Shown here: positions 7,490 through 14,502 of the stretch, in pieces
Position numbering within the stretch: the first letter of the stretch is position 1
How the letters are laid out: each line of letters starts with the position of its first letter
Origin: Planctomycetes bacterium UBA1662
GTDB taxonomy: Bacteria > Planctomycetota > UBA8108
DNA length: 23,210 nucleotides
Direction of reading: 5' to 3'
NCBI GenBank assembly: GCA_002320775.1
Contig: DCKY01000143.1
Coordinates: 1 to 23,210 of the forward strand
Position numbers and translations under genes: made by a program
Notes under the pieces: model-generated
What the model saw: only the letters and a program-made list of their open reading frames with translations
What the model was told of the DNA's origin: nothing
Database searches by the model: none

Positions 7490-8440
7490 ATGACTGTAAA
7501 GTGTTCTTTTTGCCCCTATCTGCTCACCCTGGCGCTTCTCCTCCCTGCCGGAGCCCTTCCGGCCGAGGTAGTAAAAAAAGTTGCCCCGGCAGCTAAAAAA
7601 GCTCCCGCCGGCAAGAAGGCGCCGGCCCGGCCGGCAAACGAAGACCTGGCCCGCATAGAAAAGATTCGTCTTCGTCTGGCGGACTGGGAAAAAAGCGCCG
7701 CGGCCCTCTCTCTTCACGGCCTCGACATCAAGGGGTTCCTCGCACCCGATGCCATCGCCTACAAGGCCGCCTCCACCTATCTCAGGCTACGTAAGTCCAG
7801 CCTCCCCCACGAGGAGGCCATCCGCAGGCTCGCCTCCTCTCTCCCGCGCTGGAAACGATACGAAGGACAGGGGCTTTTCCTTCTCAGAATTGCCAACCCC
7901 CTCTACCAGCAGGGGAAAAAACAACATCGCATCTTCACCCAATCAAAGGGCCTGGGACATGAAACCCTTCAGCTTCGGGACGCCCGCAACCGCAGGCTCA
8001 AAGGCAAGCTCGCCGGCCTGCCGGCCAATCTCCGCCTGGCGGCCCTGAGAGTAAAGAAGTTCTGGCAGACCGGCGATGGGGTGACCCGGCTGGTCCGCCC
8101 TGGAACCCGGGACGAGCTCCTGCGCAATCCCGGCTCCATCGGCCGCAAGGCCAAGCTCTCGAAGCCCTTCAAGGCCTGGGTCCTGGAAGACGGACCGGCG
8201 GAGCTCGAGGTTCTTGTTAAACAGTCACAAATCGCCGGCTCCAAGAGCCGGACCTTCCGGGTCACCCTGGCCGGCTGGAAACGCTACGAAGGCCCGTGGG
8301 CCGATGGCCTCCTCGACCTCAACGAAAACCGTTCCTGGCAGGAGCTTACAAACCTGACACTTGAAATTCGCCTGCCCCCGGGCGGCCTGGCCGTCAGCCC
8401 CGCCCTGCAGGCGCTTCTGAAAGAGGCCTCCTCTCCCTGA
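7490..8440 (+). CDS. Exported protein of unknown function with K/A/P-rich linker
   Basis: I do not recognise a family for this 316-residue protein. A signal peptide spans about residues 1-25 (Leu-rich core, ALPA before the likely cut). A Lys/Ala/Pro-rich linker follows at 28-49, like the tail of the DksA-like protein at the left edge. The rest is basic, with no transmembrane segment and no visible catalytic signature. The hexapeptide WKRYEG occurs twice, at residues 121-126 and 263-268, each followed by a hydrophobic stretch. This may mark two diverged copies of one structural unit. TAGGA 7 bases before the ATG supports the start. It is divergent from the transporter/synthase-like gene and 131 bases ahead of the pseudokinase gene. 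Coding potential is well supported; function is open. Confidence 0.75.
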   Translation: MTVKCSFCPYLLTLALLLPAGALPAEVVKKVAPAAKKAPAGKKAPARPANEDLARIEKIRLRLADWEKSAAALSLHGLDIKGFLAPDAIAYKAASTYLRLRKSSLPHEEAIRRLASSLPRWKRYEGQGLFLLRIANPLYQQGKKQHRIFTQSKGLGHETLQLRDARNRRLKGKLAGLPANLRLAALRVKKFWQTGDGVTRLVRPGTRDELLRNPGSIGRKAKLSKPFKAWVLEDGPAELEVLVKQSQIAGSKSRTFRVTLAGWKRYEGPWADGLLDLNENRSWQELTNLTLEIRLPPGGLAVSPALQALLKEASSP

Positions 8441-8462
8441 GGTCAGACACGCAAGCCGCCCC

Positions 8463-8491
8463 TTGCCTGTAAGGACCAGAAGGTTTAGTAT
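8463..8491 (+). promoter_or_regulatory. Candidate sigma70-type promoter for the pseudokinase-lspA pair
   Basis: TTGCCT at 8463-8468 and TAGTAT at 8486-8491 are separated by exactly 17 bases. The start would fall near 8498, leaving a leader of about 74 bases before the ATG at 8572. The same -35 hexamer, TTGCCT, occurs in the candidate dnaN promoter. There is no experimental support. Confidence 0.4.
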
Positions 8492-8571
8492 ATCGGCGCT
8501 GGTCTTGGCTCTGTATTGCCGTAACAACAAGGCCAGCGAAGAGAAAACTGAAGAGAAGTGGAGAAACGGCA

Positions 8572-9888
8572 ATGGCGGAAAACCGCTGCGTCGGCGTAGA
8601 GCCGTCCAGGCTGGGACCCTATGCGCTGCTGGAAAGCTGTGGAGAGGGGCCGCGTGGACAGGTCTTCAAAGCCGAATCTGAAGGGCGCTTCTACGCCCTG
8701 AAAATCTATCATGCGAAGAGCTGGACGCGATGGGAGGACCTTGAGAAGCTCTCCCGCGGCGGGGGCCTCAGCCATCCCGGCATCCTTCCCGTAGAGGACA
8801 TCGGCTCCTGCGATGACTGGAAGTATTCGGCTTCGCGATTCCTGCCTGGCGACCCACTCCGGGAGATCCTGTCCGGCCTGAAGGAGGGATCCCTTGCCTC
8901 GGCCTCTCTCTGCCCGATCGGAGCGACCGCGGCTGGCGAACCGCAGCCTGACCACCTGTACCGCTGCGTAAGAATGATCGAAAAGGTGGCCCGCGGGCTG
9001 CAGGCCGCCCACGAAGCCGGGGTTGTACATGGCCGGATCTCCTCGGGCAACCTCATGTTCTCTCCATCTGGAATGCTGCTCCTTGTAGATTTCGGAGGCG
9101 GCGGACATTCCCTCGCCGGGGAGCTTCACTACCGCGCGCCCGAAGAGCTTCAGCAGGACAGCTGGCCGGCCCACAAGGGCTCCGACATTTATGCCCTCGG
9201 CGCCGTCCTCTACGAAATGCTGACGCTGAACGCGCCCTACGCCCCGGCCGGCGGGGAGCCCTCTGAGCCCGCGGCTATCCGCGCGGCCATCCTCGCCGGG
9301 CCGCCGCCAGCTCCAGCCGCGCTCTCCGATGAGATACCTCCCTCGCTCGCGGCTTGCGTCACAAAGGCGATGGCCCGAGACCCGGAAGACCGCTATTCCA
9401 GTGCCGCCAAGCTCGCCGAGGACCTGGCCCGCTTTCTTGCGGGGGAAAACACCTGCGCCGCTCTCGAGGAAAAAACGCTCGCGGTTGTTGGTGACGGCCC
9501 ATCCTTCCGGTGGCCCCATCGCCTCATCGCCGCAGCCGTCCTCCTGATGATGACCGCGGCGGCGGCCTGGTATAGCAGCCAGGCCGGCACGCAGCGCTCC
9601 CTGCTCAACGGAGCCCTCGACGCCCTCTCAAAAGGCGACCATGCAGCGGCGCGCTCCGAGGCGGGGCGGCTAAAATCTCTAAATCCGGGCAACGCCCGGG
9701 CCAAGGCTCTGTCGGAAAACATCGCCAGGGCCCGGGCGACTGACCACCTGGTCCGGGCGATGGAAGCCTGGCTCGATGGCGACCGCGAGGCCGCCCGTAA
9801 CGCGGTGGGCGCCGCCAGCGACCTCCTTCCACAGGACACCTCCCTGACGAAGATCGCCGAACGGCTCAAGGAAACGGAGAAGGAATAG
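8572..9888 (+). CDS. Transmembrane serine/threonine kinase-like protein, predicted pseudokinase
   Basis: The 438-residue protein has an N-terminal kinase fold (about 16-290), one transmembrane helix (about 317-335) and a helical C-terminal region (340-438) that may be TPR-like. ATP-site features are kept: G24-x-G26-x2-G29 loop, YALK with K44, N160, D173-F-G and an APE at 189-191. The catalytic loop is broken. HRD reads H153-G154-R155, and the following catalytic Lys is S157, so phosphotransfer is not expected although nucleotide binding may remain. Related Hanks-type proteins are common in Planctomycetota as membrane receptors. The C-terminal region should face the periplasm. lspA begins only 15 bases after the stop codon, so the two are probably co-transcribed. 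A scaffold or sensor role is an inference. Confidence 0.88.
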   Translation: MAENRCVGVEPSRLGPYALLESCGEGPRGQVFKAESEGRFYALKIYHAKSWTRWEDLEKLSRGGGLSHPGILPVEDIGSCDDWKYSASRFLPGDPLREILSGLKEGSLASASLCPIGATAAGEPQPDHLYRCVRMIEKVARGLQAAHEAGVVHGRISSGNLMFSPSGMLLLVDFGGGGHSLAGELHYRAPEELQQDSWPAHKGSDIYALGAVLYEMLTLNAPYAPAGGEPSEPAAIRAAILAGPPPAPAALSDEIPPSLAACVTKAMARDPEDRYSSAAKLAEDLARFLAGENTCAALEEKTLAVVGDGPSFRWPHRLIAAAVLLMMTAAAAWYSSQAGTQRSLLNGALDALSKGDHAAARSEAGRLKSLNPGNARAKALSENIARARATDHLVRAMEAWLDGDREAARNAVGAASDLLPQDTSLTKIAERLKETEKE

Positions 9889-9903
9889 TCGCGTGCCGCG
9901 GTA

Positions 9904-10572
9904 ATGACGACGACCGCCTTCTTCCGTACAATCTCCTGTATGAACGAACCTTCGGCAGCCAGTGAAATCTCTTCGACGCCATCAAAGAAAAAAGCCTGGG
10001 CGATGTTTCTCCTCATCGCCGCGAGCGTGACCGGGCTCGATCTCTGGAGCAAAGCGGCCGTCTTCGACCTGCTGGAGGTGCGCAGCGCCGGCGTTCCCGC
10101 CAGGATCATTTCACGCCCGAACGAGATTCCGGTCATCCCGGGCTTCTTCGATCTGCAGGCGAACTATAATTACGGCGCCTTCAACGGATGGTTCTCCGAG
10201 CACACCGGGCTGCTGGCCCTGTTGTCGTGTGCGGCGCTGTTCGTCATCGCTTCGGTGCTCTGGTATTCACTGGGGCGAACCCCCGCCCCCACGACCTCCT
10301 TTGTGATCGCGCTCAGCCTGCTTGCCGGCGGAACCGCGGGAAATTTCTATGATCGCTTCTACCTGGAGGCCGTTCGAGACTGGATCAAGTGGTACATCGT
10401 CATCGATGGCAACGAACACATCTGGCCGAATTTCAATGTCGCCGACAGCGGGATCTGCATCGGAGTCGCCCTGGTGGTGCTTCCGGAGCTCCGAACTCTC
10501 TTCCAGAAACAGCCGTCGGACGACGACGGAAAGCCGCCCGGCCCCGACGCTAATCCTTCCAGTCCGCGATAA
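9904..10572 (+). CDS. lspA: Lipoprotein signal peptidase (signal peptidase II)
   Basis: LspA is the inner-membrane aspartyl protease that removes signal peptides from diacylglyceryl-modified prolipoproteins. The protein has up to 222 residues with four hydrophobic helices. The catalytic aspartates are both visible: D150 in GGTAGNFYDR and D181 in FNVAD. LDLWSK at 45-50 and NYGAFNGWF at 89-97 also fit the family. It is longer than the usual 160-170 residues because of a hydrophilic N-terminus and a Pro/Asp-rich C-terminal tail. The start is uncertain: ATG 9904 and ATG 9940 (residue 13) are both possible, and neither has a clear Shine-Dalgarno. It follows the pseudokinase gene by 15 bases. Its last 23 bases overlap the convergent PD40 lipoprotein gene. 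Three putative lipoproteins in this window are likely substrates. Confidence 0.95.
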   Translation: MTTTAFFRTISCMNEPSAASEISSTPSKKKAWAMFLLIAASVTGLDLWSKAAVFDLLEVRSAGVPARIISRPNEIPVIPGFFDLQANYNYGAFNGWFSEHTGLLALLSCAALFVIASVLWYSLGRTPAPTTSFVIALSLLAGGTAGNFYDRFYLEAVRDWIKWYIVIDGNEHIWPNFNVADSGICIGVALVVLPELRTLFQKQPSDDDGKPPGPDANPSSPR

Positions 10573-11644
10573 AGACATTGGTCTCGCCCGGGCGCTCATT
10601 GAAGCGATTCGAGGCCCAGACCAGCTTGGTTCCATCCGGAGAGAACATTGGGAAGCCGTCAAAATCCGGAGCGTGGGTGATACGCTCCTCTTCGCCGGAA
10701 TCGATGTCGATCAAAAAGAGATCGAAGTTCGGCTTTCTACGGTCCTTGCTGTGCTTGTTTGTCGCATAGATCAGCTTGCGGCCGGAAGGATGGAAGAAGG
10801 GGCAGAAGTTAGCGCGGCCGTTGCTGGTCACCTGCCGAATATTAGTTCCATCCGCGTTCATCACATAGATCTCCAATCGGCTGGGCTCCACCTGCCCCTT
10901 CGCAAGGAGGCCGCGATATTTCTCCAGCGCCTCGCCCTTGGGGCGGCTGGCTCGGAAGCAGATGGTCTTTCCGTCAGGAGAGAAGAAAGGCCCTCCATCG
11001 TAACCCGGGATGTCCGTCAGCTGACGCTGGTCGCTTCCATCCGGAGCCATGTCCCAGATCTCGAGGTCGCCTGTTCGGGCGGAAGTGAAAACGATCCGCG
11101 TTCCATCCCGGGAATAGGTCGGCTCCGCATCGTAGCCCCTGGCGTCGGTGAGCCTTTTCAGGTCGCCGCCTTTGGCGCTCTCGCTGAAAATATCAAAGTC
11201 TTCATAGACCCGCCAGACATACGGAGGCGGCGGGGGCGGAGGGGTGGGGCAATCCGGCGAGCCAAGGTGTGTCGATGCGTATACGATCCGTTTCCCATCG
11301 GGAGAAAAATAGGAGCAGGTTGTGCGCCCCTTGCCAGTCGAGACCTGCCGTCGCCCCGAACCATCGAGATTCATGACGAAGATCTGGTCACACTTCATCT
11401 CACCATGGGTACTCTGAAACACCAGCTGCCGGCCATCTCCAGAAAAATACGCCTCAGCGTTTTCCCCTTCAAAAGTGAGCTGGCGGACGTTCACCAGGTG
11501 GCTCTCTCCTTCAACAGGCGCGACAGCCCTGGCGGGCGAACCCGCCCCGCCCTCGCCCCATCGCTCGGCGAGACAGCCCGCGCCCAGGCTGGCCGCGAAC
11601 GCCAGCAGGATCCCCCCGGTAAAAAGCTTCTTTGAATGATTCAT
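10550..11644 (-). CDS. TolB-like PD40 beta-propeller putative lipoprotein
   Basis: This 364-residue protein has a signal segment ending LGAGC, with C24 the candidate lipidated residue. The mature part is a series of PD40/TolB-type blades with repeated FSPDGK, IVF and DLEIW elements: YFSGDGRQLVF, YFSPDGKRIVYAS, YSRDGTRIVFTS, FFSPDGKTICFRAS, FFHPSGRKLIYAT and MFSPDGTKLVWAS. Between the second and third blades is a run of seven prolines, followed by YVWRVYEDFDIF. Such propellers usually act as periplasmic binding or scaffold modules. TolB itself works with Pal, but no tol-pal genes lie nearby, so this is not called tolB. Its start codon overlaps the stop of the upstream 228-residue gene as ATGA, which indicates an operon with translational coupling. 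Its 3' end overlaps lspA by 23 bases. Confidence 0.88.
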   Translation of the reverse strand: MNHSKKLFTGGILLAFAASLGAGCLAERWGEGGAGSPARAVAPVEGESHLVNVRQLTFEGENAEAYFSGDGRQLVFQSTHGEMKCDQIFVMNLDGSGRRQVSTGKGRTTCSYFSPDGKRIVYASTHLGSPDCPTPPPPPPPYVWRVYEDFDIFSESAKGGDLKRLTDARGYDAEPTYSRDGTRIVFTSARTGDLEIWDMAPDGSDQRQLTDIPGYDGGPFFSPDGKTICFRASRPKGEALEKYRGLLAKGQVEPSRLEIYVMNADGTNIRQVTSNGRANFCPFFHPSGRKLIYATNKHSKDRRKPNFDLFLIDIDSGEEERITHAPDFDGFPMFSPDGTKLVWASNRFNERPGETNVFIADWKD

Positions 11645-12327
11645 TCAACACCTCTCCTGTCATATTGCGCCAGGAAGGGGATGACCTTCGCGGCGATGAA
11701 CTCCGATGTGGCTCCGATCTGATGCTCGATCTTCTCAAGATTGCCCGATGGAATGGGAGCCTTAAAAGTACCCACGTTTTCAATGTATAGAGAGCGCGGG
11801 TCCCGCAGATAGGATTCAACCCGCACGTTGAACGCCTCCGGCTGCTCCCTGGTCGCCGGGAAGGCAAGCCGAAAGCCGTGAAGGCTCGCTGGGCGCTCAA
11901 ATTCCCGCAGGTCATCTTGCGGCACCCGGAAGATGCTGCTGGCGAGAAACTCGGCCGCCGAAGTAAAGGCGTTCGGCGCGCAGACCGCTCGCACCGTAAC
12001 CTGCTGGACCAGGATCGCGCTGATGCCCAACTCAGGAAGAGCCTCCCCCAGAACGGTTCTCACTTTTTTACCGAATTGTTCCGCGGTCGTCCCCATGTGA
12101 TCCTCGGCGAACTGCAGCCGATCGCCAGCGAAAGTGAGCCGGGAGAATCCTCCACCTCCGGGCCCCTGCTTTTCTATCCGCGCCCCTGTGGATGTACGGA
12201 TGAAGTTCTCATAACCACTGGTATTACAGACCTTATTGTAGACCTCTCGAACCTGCTCAATGGTGTATTTGGTGGGCAAATGTACACATTCGCAAAGCAG
12301 GCTGATGGTGCTGGGCTCGCTGAACAT
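11641..12327 (-). CDS. Conserved-looking cytoplasmic protein of unknown function
   Basis: I do not recognise this 228-residue protein. It has no signal peptide or transmembrane segment. It contains a glycine-rich GPGGGG patch near residues 55-60. It ends with a helical region. Four cysteines are present (two close together near residues 12-14) without a zinc-finger arrangement. It is the first gene of a two-gene minus-strand operon. Its stop overlaps the start of the PD40 lipoprotein gene by four bases (ATGA), so the two proteins are probably made together. Codon use and composition look like those of the neighbours. There is no strong Shine-Dalgarno before ATG 12327, so the exact start is uncertain. 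Confidence 0.75.
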   Translation of the reverse strand: MFSEPSTISLLCECVHLPTKYTIEQVREVYNKVCNTSGYENFIRTSTGARIEKQGPGGGGFSRLTFAGDRLQFAEDHMGTTAEQFGKKVRTVLGEALPELGISAILVQQVTVRAVCAPNAFTSAAEFLASSIFRVPQDDLREFERPASLHGFRLAFPATREQPEAFNVRVESYLRDPRSLYIENVGTFKAPIPSGNLEKIEHQIGATSEFIAAKVIPFLAQYDRRGVE

Positions 12328-12402
12328 TCCAAGTTTTTCTCAAGTCCGAGTGCGATTTGACCGAAGTAGTAATTACGAGAGTAAACTCTTGATACCCGTC
12401 CA

Positions 12403-12446
12403 CCGTGGGGTGGTGCTCTACCGGGCACTCCTCCGCGGTTTTTTTT
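12403..12446 (+). terminator. Strong intrinsic terminator on the plus strand, no adjacent plus-strand gene
   Basis: A 14-base arm at 12403-12416 pairs with 12425-12438, mostly by Watson-Crick or G-U pairs with one mismatch, around an 8-base loop. Eight T residues follow directly at 12439-12446. Read on the minus strand there is an A run before the stem and no T run after it, so the signal is directional. The nearest plus-strand gene upstream is lspA, ending at 10572. Confidence 0.75.
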
Positions 12447-12483
12447 ATCCCTGGCAACAAGCCGGGCATTCGACGGGCGCCCT

Positions 12484-14502
12484 CTACTCTATATAGAGGC
12501 CCTGCAGGCGAAACTCCTCCCCAAGATCCTTCGCCGCCTTTTCGTTTTTTGTGCCTCGGACCGCCACGACCTCATTATTAAGCCGCTCGAAGACGATGCC
12601 GTGCCGCTCAAAAACTTCCGCAAGACGGTCGACCGCCTCCAGAGACTCTCCCCTGAAAAGAGTGGCCCGCTGCTTGTGAAGAATTTCGACTCCCCGAGCC
12701 CATTCTTTTAGAGAGAACTCGACGTTGTCAGGCATCTCGTTACGGCTGTACTCCTTGAGCGAGTCAAGGAGCTGCTCAGCGGTGAACCCGGAGCAGATAC
12801 CTCTCTTGACACTCTCGCGTGTAAGCCGGTAGCGCTTCACCCGGTCGGAACCCAGCCGGTCAGCGAAACGGCTCAACACCAGATTTGCCTCATCCTCCAG
12901 CGGCATCTCGGGAAACACCAGAACCTCGAAATCCGGATTGATGAGCGCCGGGCGGCCAAGAGAGTCGCCCTCCTCCCAATCCTTCAGCCCGAAGAAGCGC
13001 TGGCCGAGATCGGACAACCGCAGGGCCTGGATGGCGCCGCCATGCAGGCCAACATCAACCAGCCCCATGAGCGCCATGCGATGGACGACCCAATAGCCCA
13101 GGTCGTGATAGAGCTTGCCCATGGAGACCTTGATAGGGTCGACGATCCCCCTGCGCTTGCTGTGATGCTCATCGTCACACCTCGCCTGGTATTCTTCGTG
13201 AATACCCTCTTCCTCCAGGGTGGCGAGGAAGCGCGCCACCACGGCGTTGAGGAAAGGCTGGAGCGACAGCCAGGAGCCTGGGTTCGTCTCCTGCAGCTGC
13301 GCGAGAAAGATCTTCCTGAGGCTCTTCTGATGAAAGCTCCAATGCCCATCCTGGTGATCGGAGAGGAAGAGATCAAAGAGGACCTGGAGCTTCTCCCGTA
13401 ACGAATTCTCCTGCCACCCGCTTCGCCGAAGCGGTGTCGGTACCAGCTGATGGTCCTCCACGTCGAAGAAGCGGAGGCGGCGAGCCGTGCCCAGGAGGTG
13501 CTGAACAATCTTGCCCTCGAAAACATCCTGGTACCGGGTCGCGATCAACGAAGATGAGATCCGGTCTTCTATTTTTTTGTAGAGCCGCCCTTCCCGGGTA
13601 ACCTCCAGCTTGTCGGACCGCAACAGGTCCAGCAAGCGCTCCAGGTCGATGGCAAAGTCGCTACCGAGAAAGACCTCCGACTCGCTGGCCTCGGCGAGCT
13701 CCCGGCTGCTCTCCAGGAAGGCCTCGTAGAGGTTCTCCTGGTACAAAACCAGGGCCTCTTCTTCGAACTTGAGCCCGTAATCGTTCAGGTTCAACACCCC
13801 AACCGTGCCCAGCGAGGCATCCTCGAGAAGCCCCCTCCAGCTCTGGGGGAAGAGGCCCTCTTCGTCAGCCGCGCCATCCGTTTCAGGCGCCACCGAGTCC
13901 CCGTTTTTCCGGGACGAAACCTCTGAATGCGACAGAATCCCGTGGCTTTCCTCGGCGGCCTTCAGGGCCGCCTTGCGCAAGCTCCCATCCGAGAGCTTCT
14001 TGATACGGCGGATCGGACAGGAGGCCGCCTCCTCCTTGGAGCCGGAAGACCGCAAGCTTAGCATCTCCATCGGCCCGCGGTCTTCTATGGAAACCGTCCG
14101 CCGGAGGGCATGGCCAAGCTCCTCGGGGATCGTGAAACGGTCGTGCCGACCGCCTCCCCCGGCCTGGTTGCGATCCTTGTAGACAAAGCCTCCGCCAACC
14201 AGGGAGCGAAGAATCGTTTCGACTTCGTAGTCGGCGATCTGCTCTCCATGCCTTCCCGAGCGAACCTCGGGCAGGGTGCCCTGGTAGCCTTCACGTCCCA
14301 GCAAAGAAATGAGAAACGCCCGGTGGGATCCACCCAGCCCCTCAAAGCGCTCGCGCACGGCATTCTGGTTGCTCATGCATTTAAATAAAACGCTGGCGAG
14401 CTTCTCCTTGGCGCTCTCCCTGCCGCTCTCAGGCAGCCAATATAAATGATAGCTCTGCAGGTCAGCCTTCGGGCTGCTTGTTAGAAAATCTTTCAGGAAC
14501 AT
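12484..14502 (-). CDS. XPB-partner protein with helicase-associated (Helicase_C_3, XPB/Ssl2-type) domain
   Basis: The frame is open to 14700, but the start is placed at ATG 14502, giving 672 residues. Upstream of it the frame only shadows the XPB gene, and AGGA precedes this ATG. The two genes overlap by 10 bases. Residues about 516-603 (PALINPDFEVLVFPE, then SRFADRLGSDRVKRYRLTRESV, then LLDSLKEYSRNEMPDNVEFSLKEWA) fit the XPB/Ssl2-like helicase-associated domain PF13625. The large N-terminal part (1-500) is helical and charged, and has no ATPase motif. In Mycobacterium a protein of this kind (Rv0862c) is encoded beside the XPB helicase (Rv0861c). In archaea XPB is paired with the nuclease Bax1. 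By analogy this is probably an XPB accessory factor. I see no nuclease motif, so nuclease activity is not claimed. Confidence 0.8.
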   Translation of the reverse strand: MFLKDFLTSSPKADLQSYHLYWLPESGRESAKEKLASVLFKCMSNQNAVRERFEGLGGSHRAFLISLLGREGYQGTLPEVRSGRHGEQIADYEVETILRSLVGGGFVYKDRNQAGGGGRHDRFTIPEELGHALRRTVSIEDRGPMEMLSLRSSGSKEEAASCPIRRIKKLSDGSLRKAALKAAEESHGILSHSEVSSRKNGDSVAPETDGAADEEGLFPQSWRGLLEDASLGTVGVLNLNDYGLKFEEEALVLYQENLYEAFLESSRELAEASESEVFLGSDFAIDLERLLDLLRSDKLEVTREGRLYKKIEDRISSSLIATRYQDVFEGKIVQHLLGTARRLRFFDVEDHQLVPTPLRRSGWQENSLREKLQVLFDLFLSDHQDGHWSFHQKSLRKIFLAQLQETNPGSWLSLQPFLNAVVARFLATLEEEGIHEEYQARCDDEHHSKRRGIVDPIKVSMGKLYHDLGYWVVHRMALMGLVDVGLHGGAIQALRLSDLGQRFFGLKDWEEGDSLGRPALINPDFEVLVFPEMPLEDEANLVLSRFADRLGSDRVKRYRLTRESVKRGICSGFTAEQLLDSLKEYSRNEMPDNVEFSLKEWARGVEILHKQRATLFRGESLEAVDRLAEVFERHGIVFERLNNEVVAVRGTKNEKAAKDLGEEFRLQGLYIE

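Noticed and set aside
7454..7490. Leaderless transcript for the exported 316-residue protein
   Set aside because: The -10-like TAGGAT coincides with a usable Shine-Dalgarno at the right distance, so a leadered message from further upstream explains it as well.
12050..12069. Plus-strand terminator inside the 228-residue gene
   Set aside because: The stem is only 4 bases with a 3-base loop, and the six T residues do not start directly after it. It remains a minor caveat for the antisense-transcript idea.
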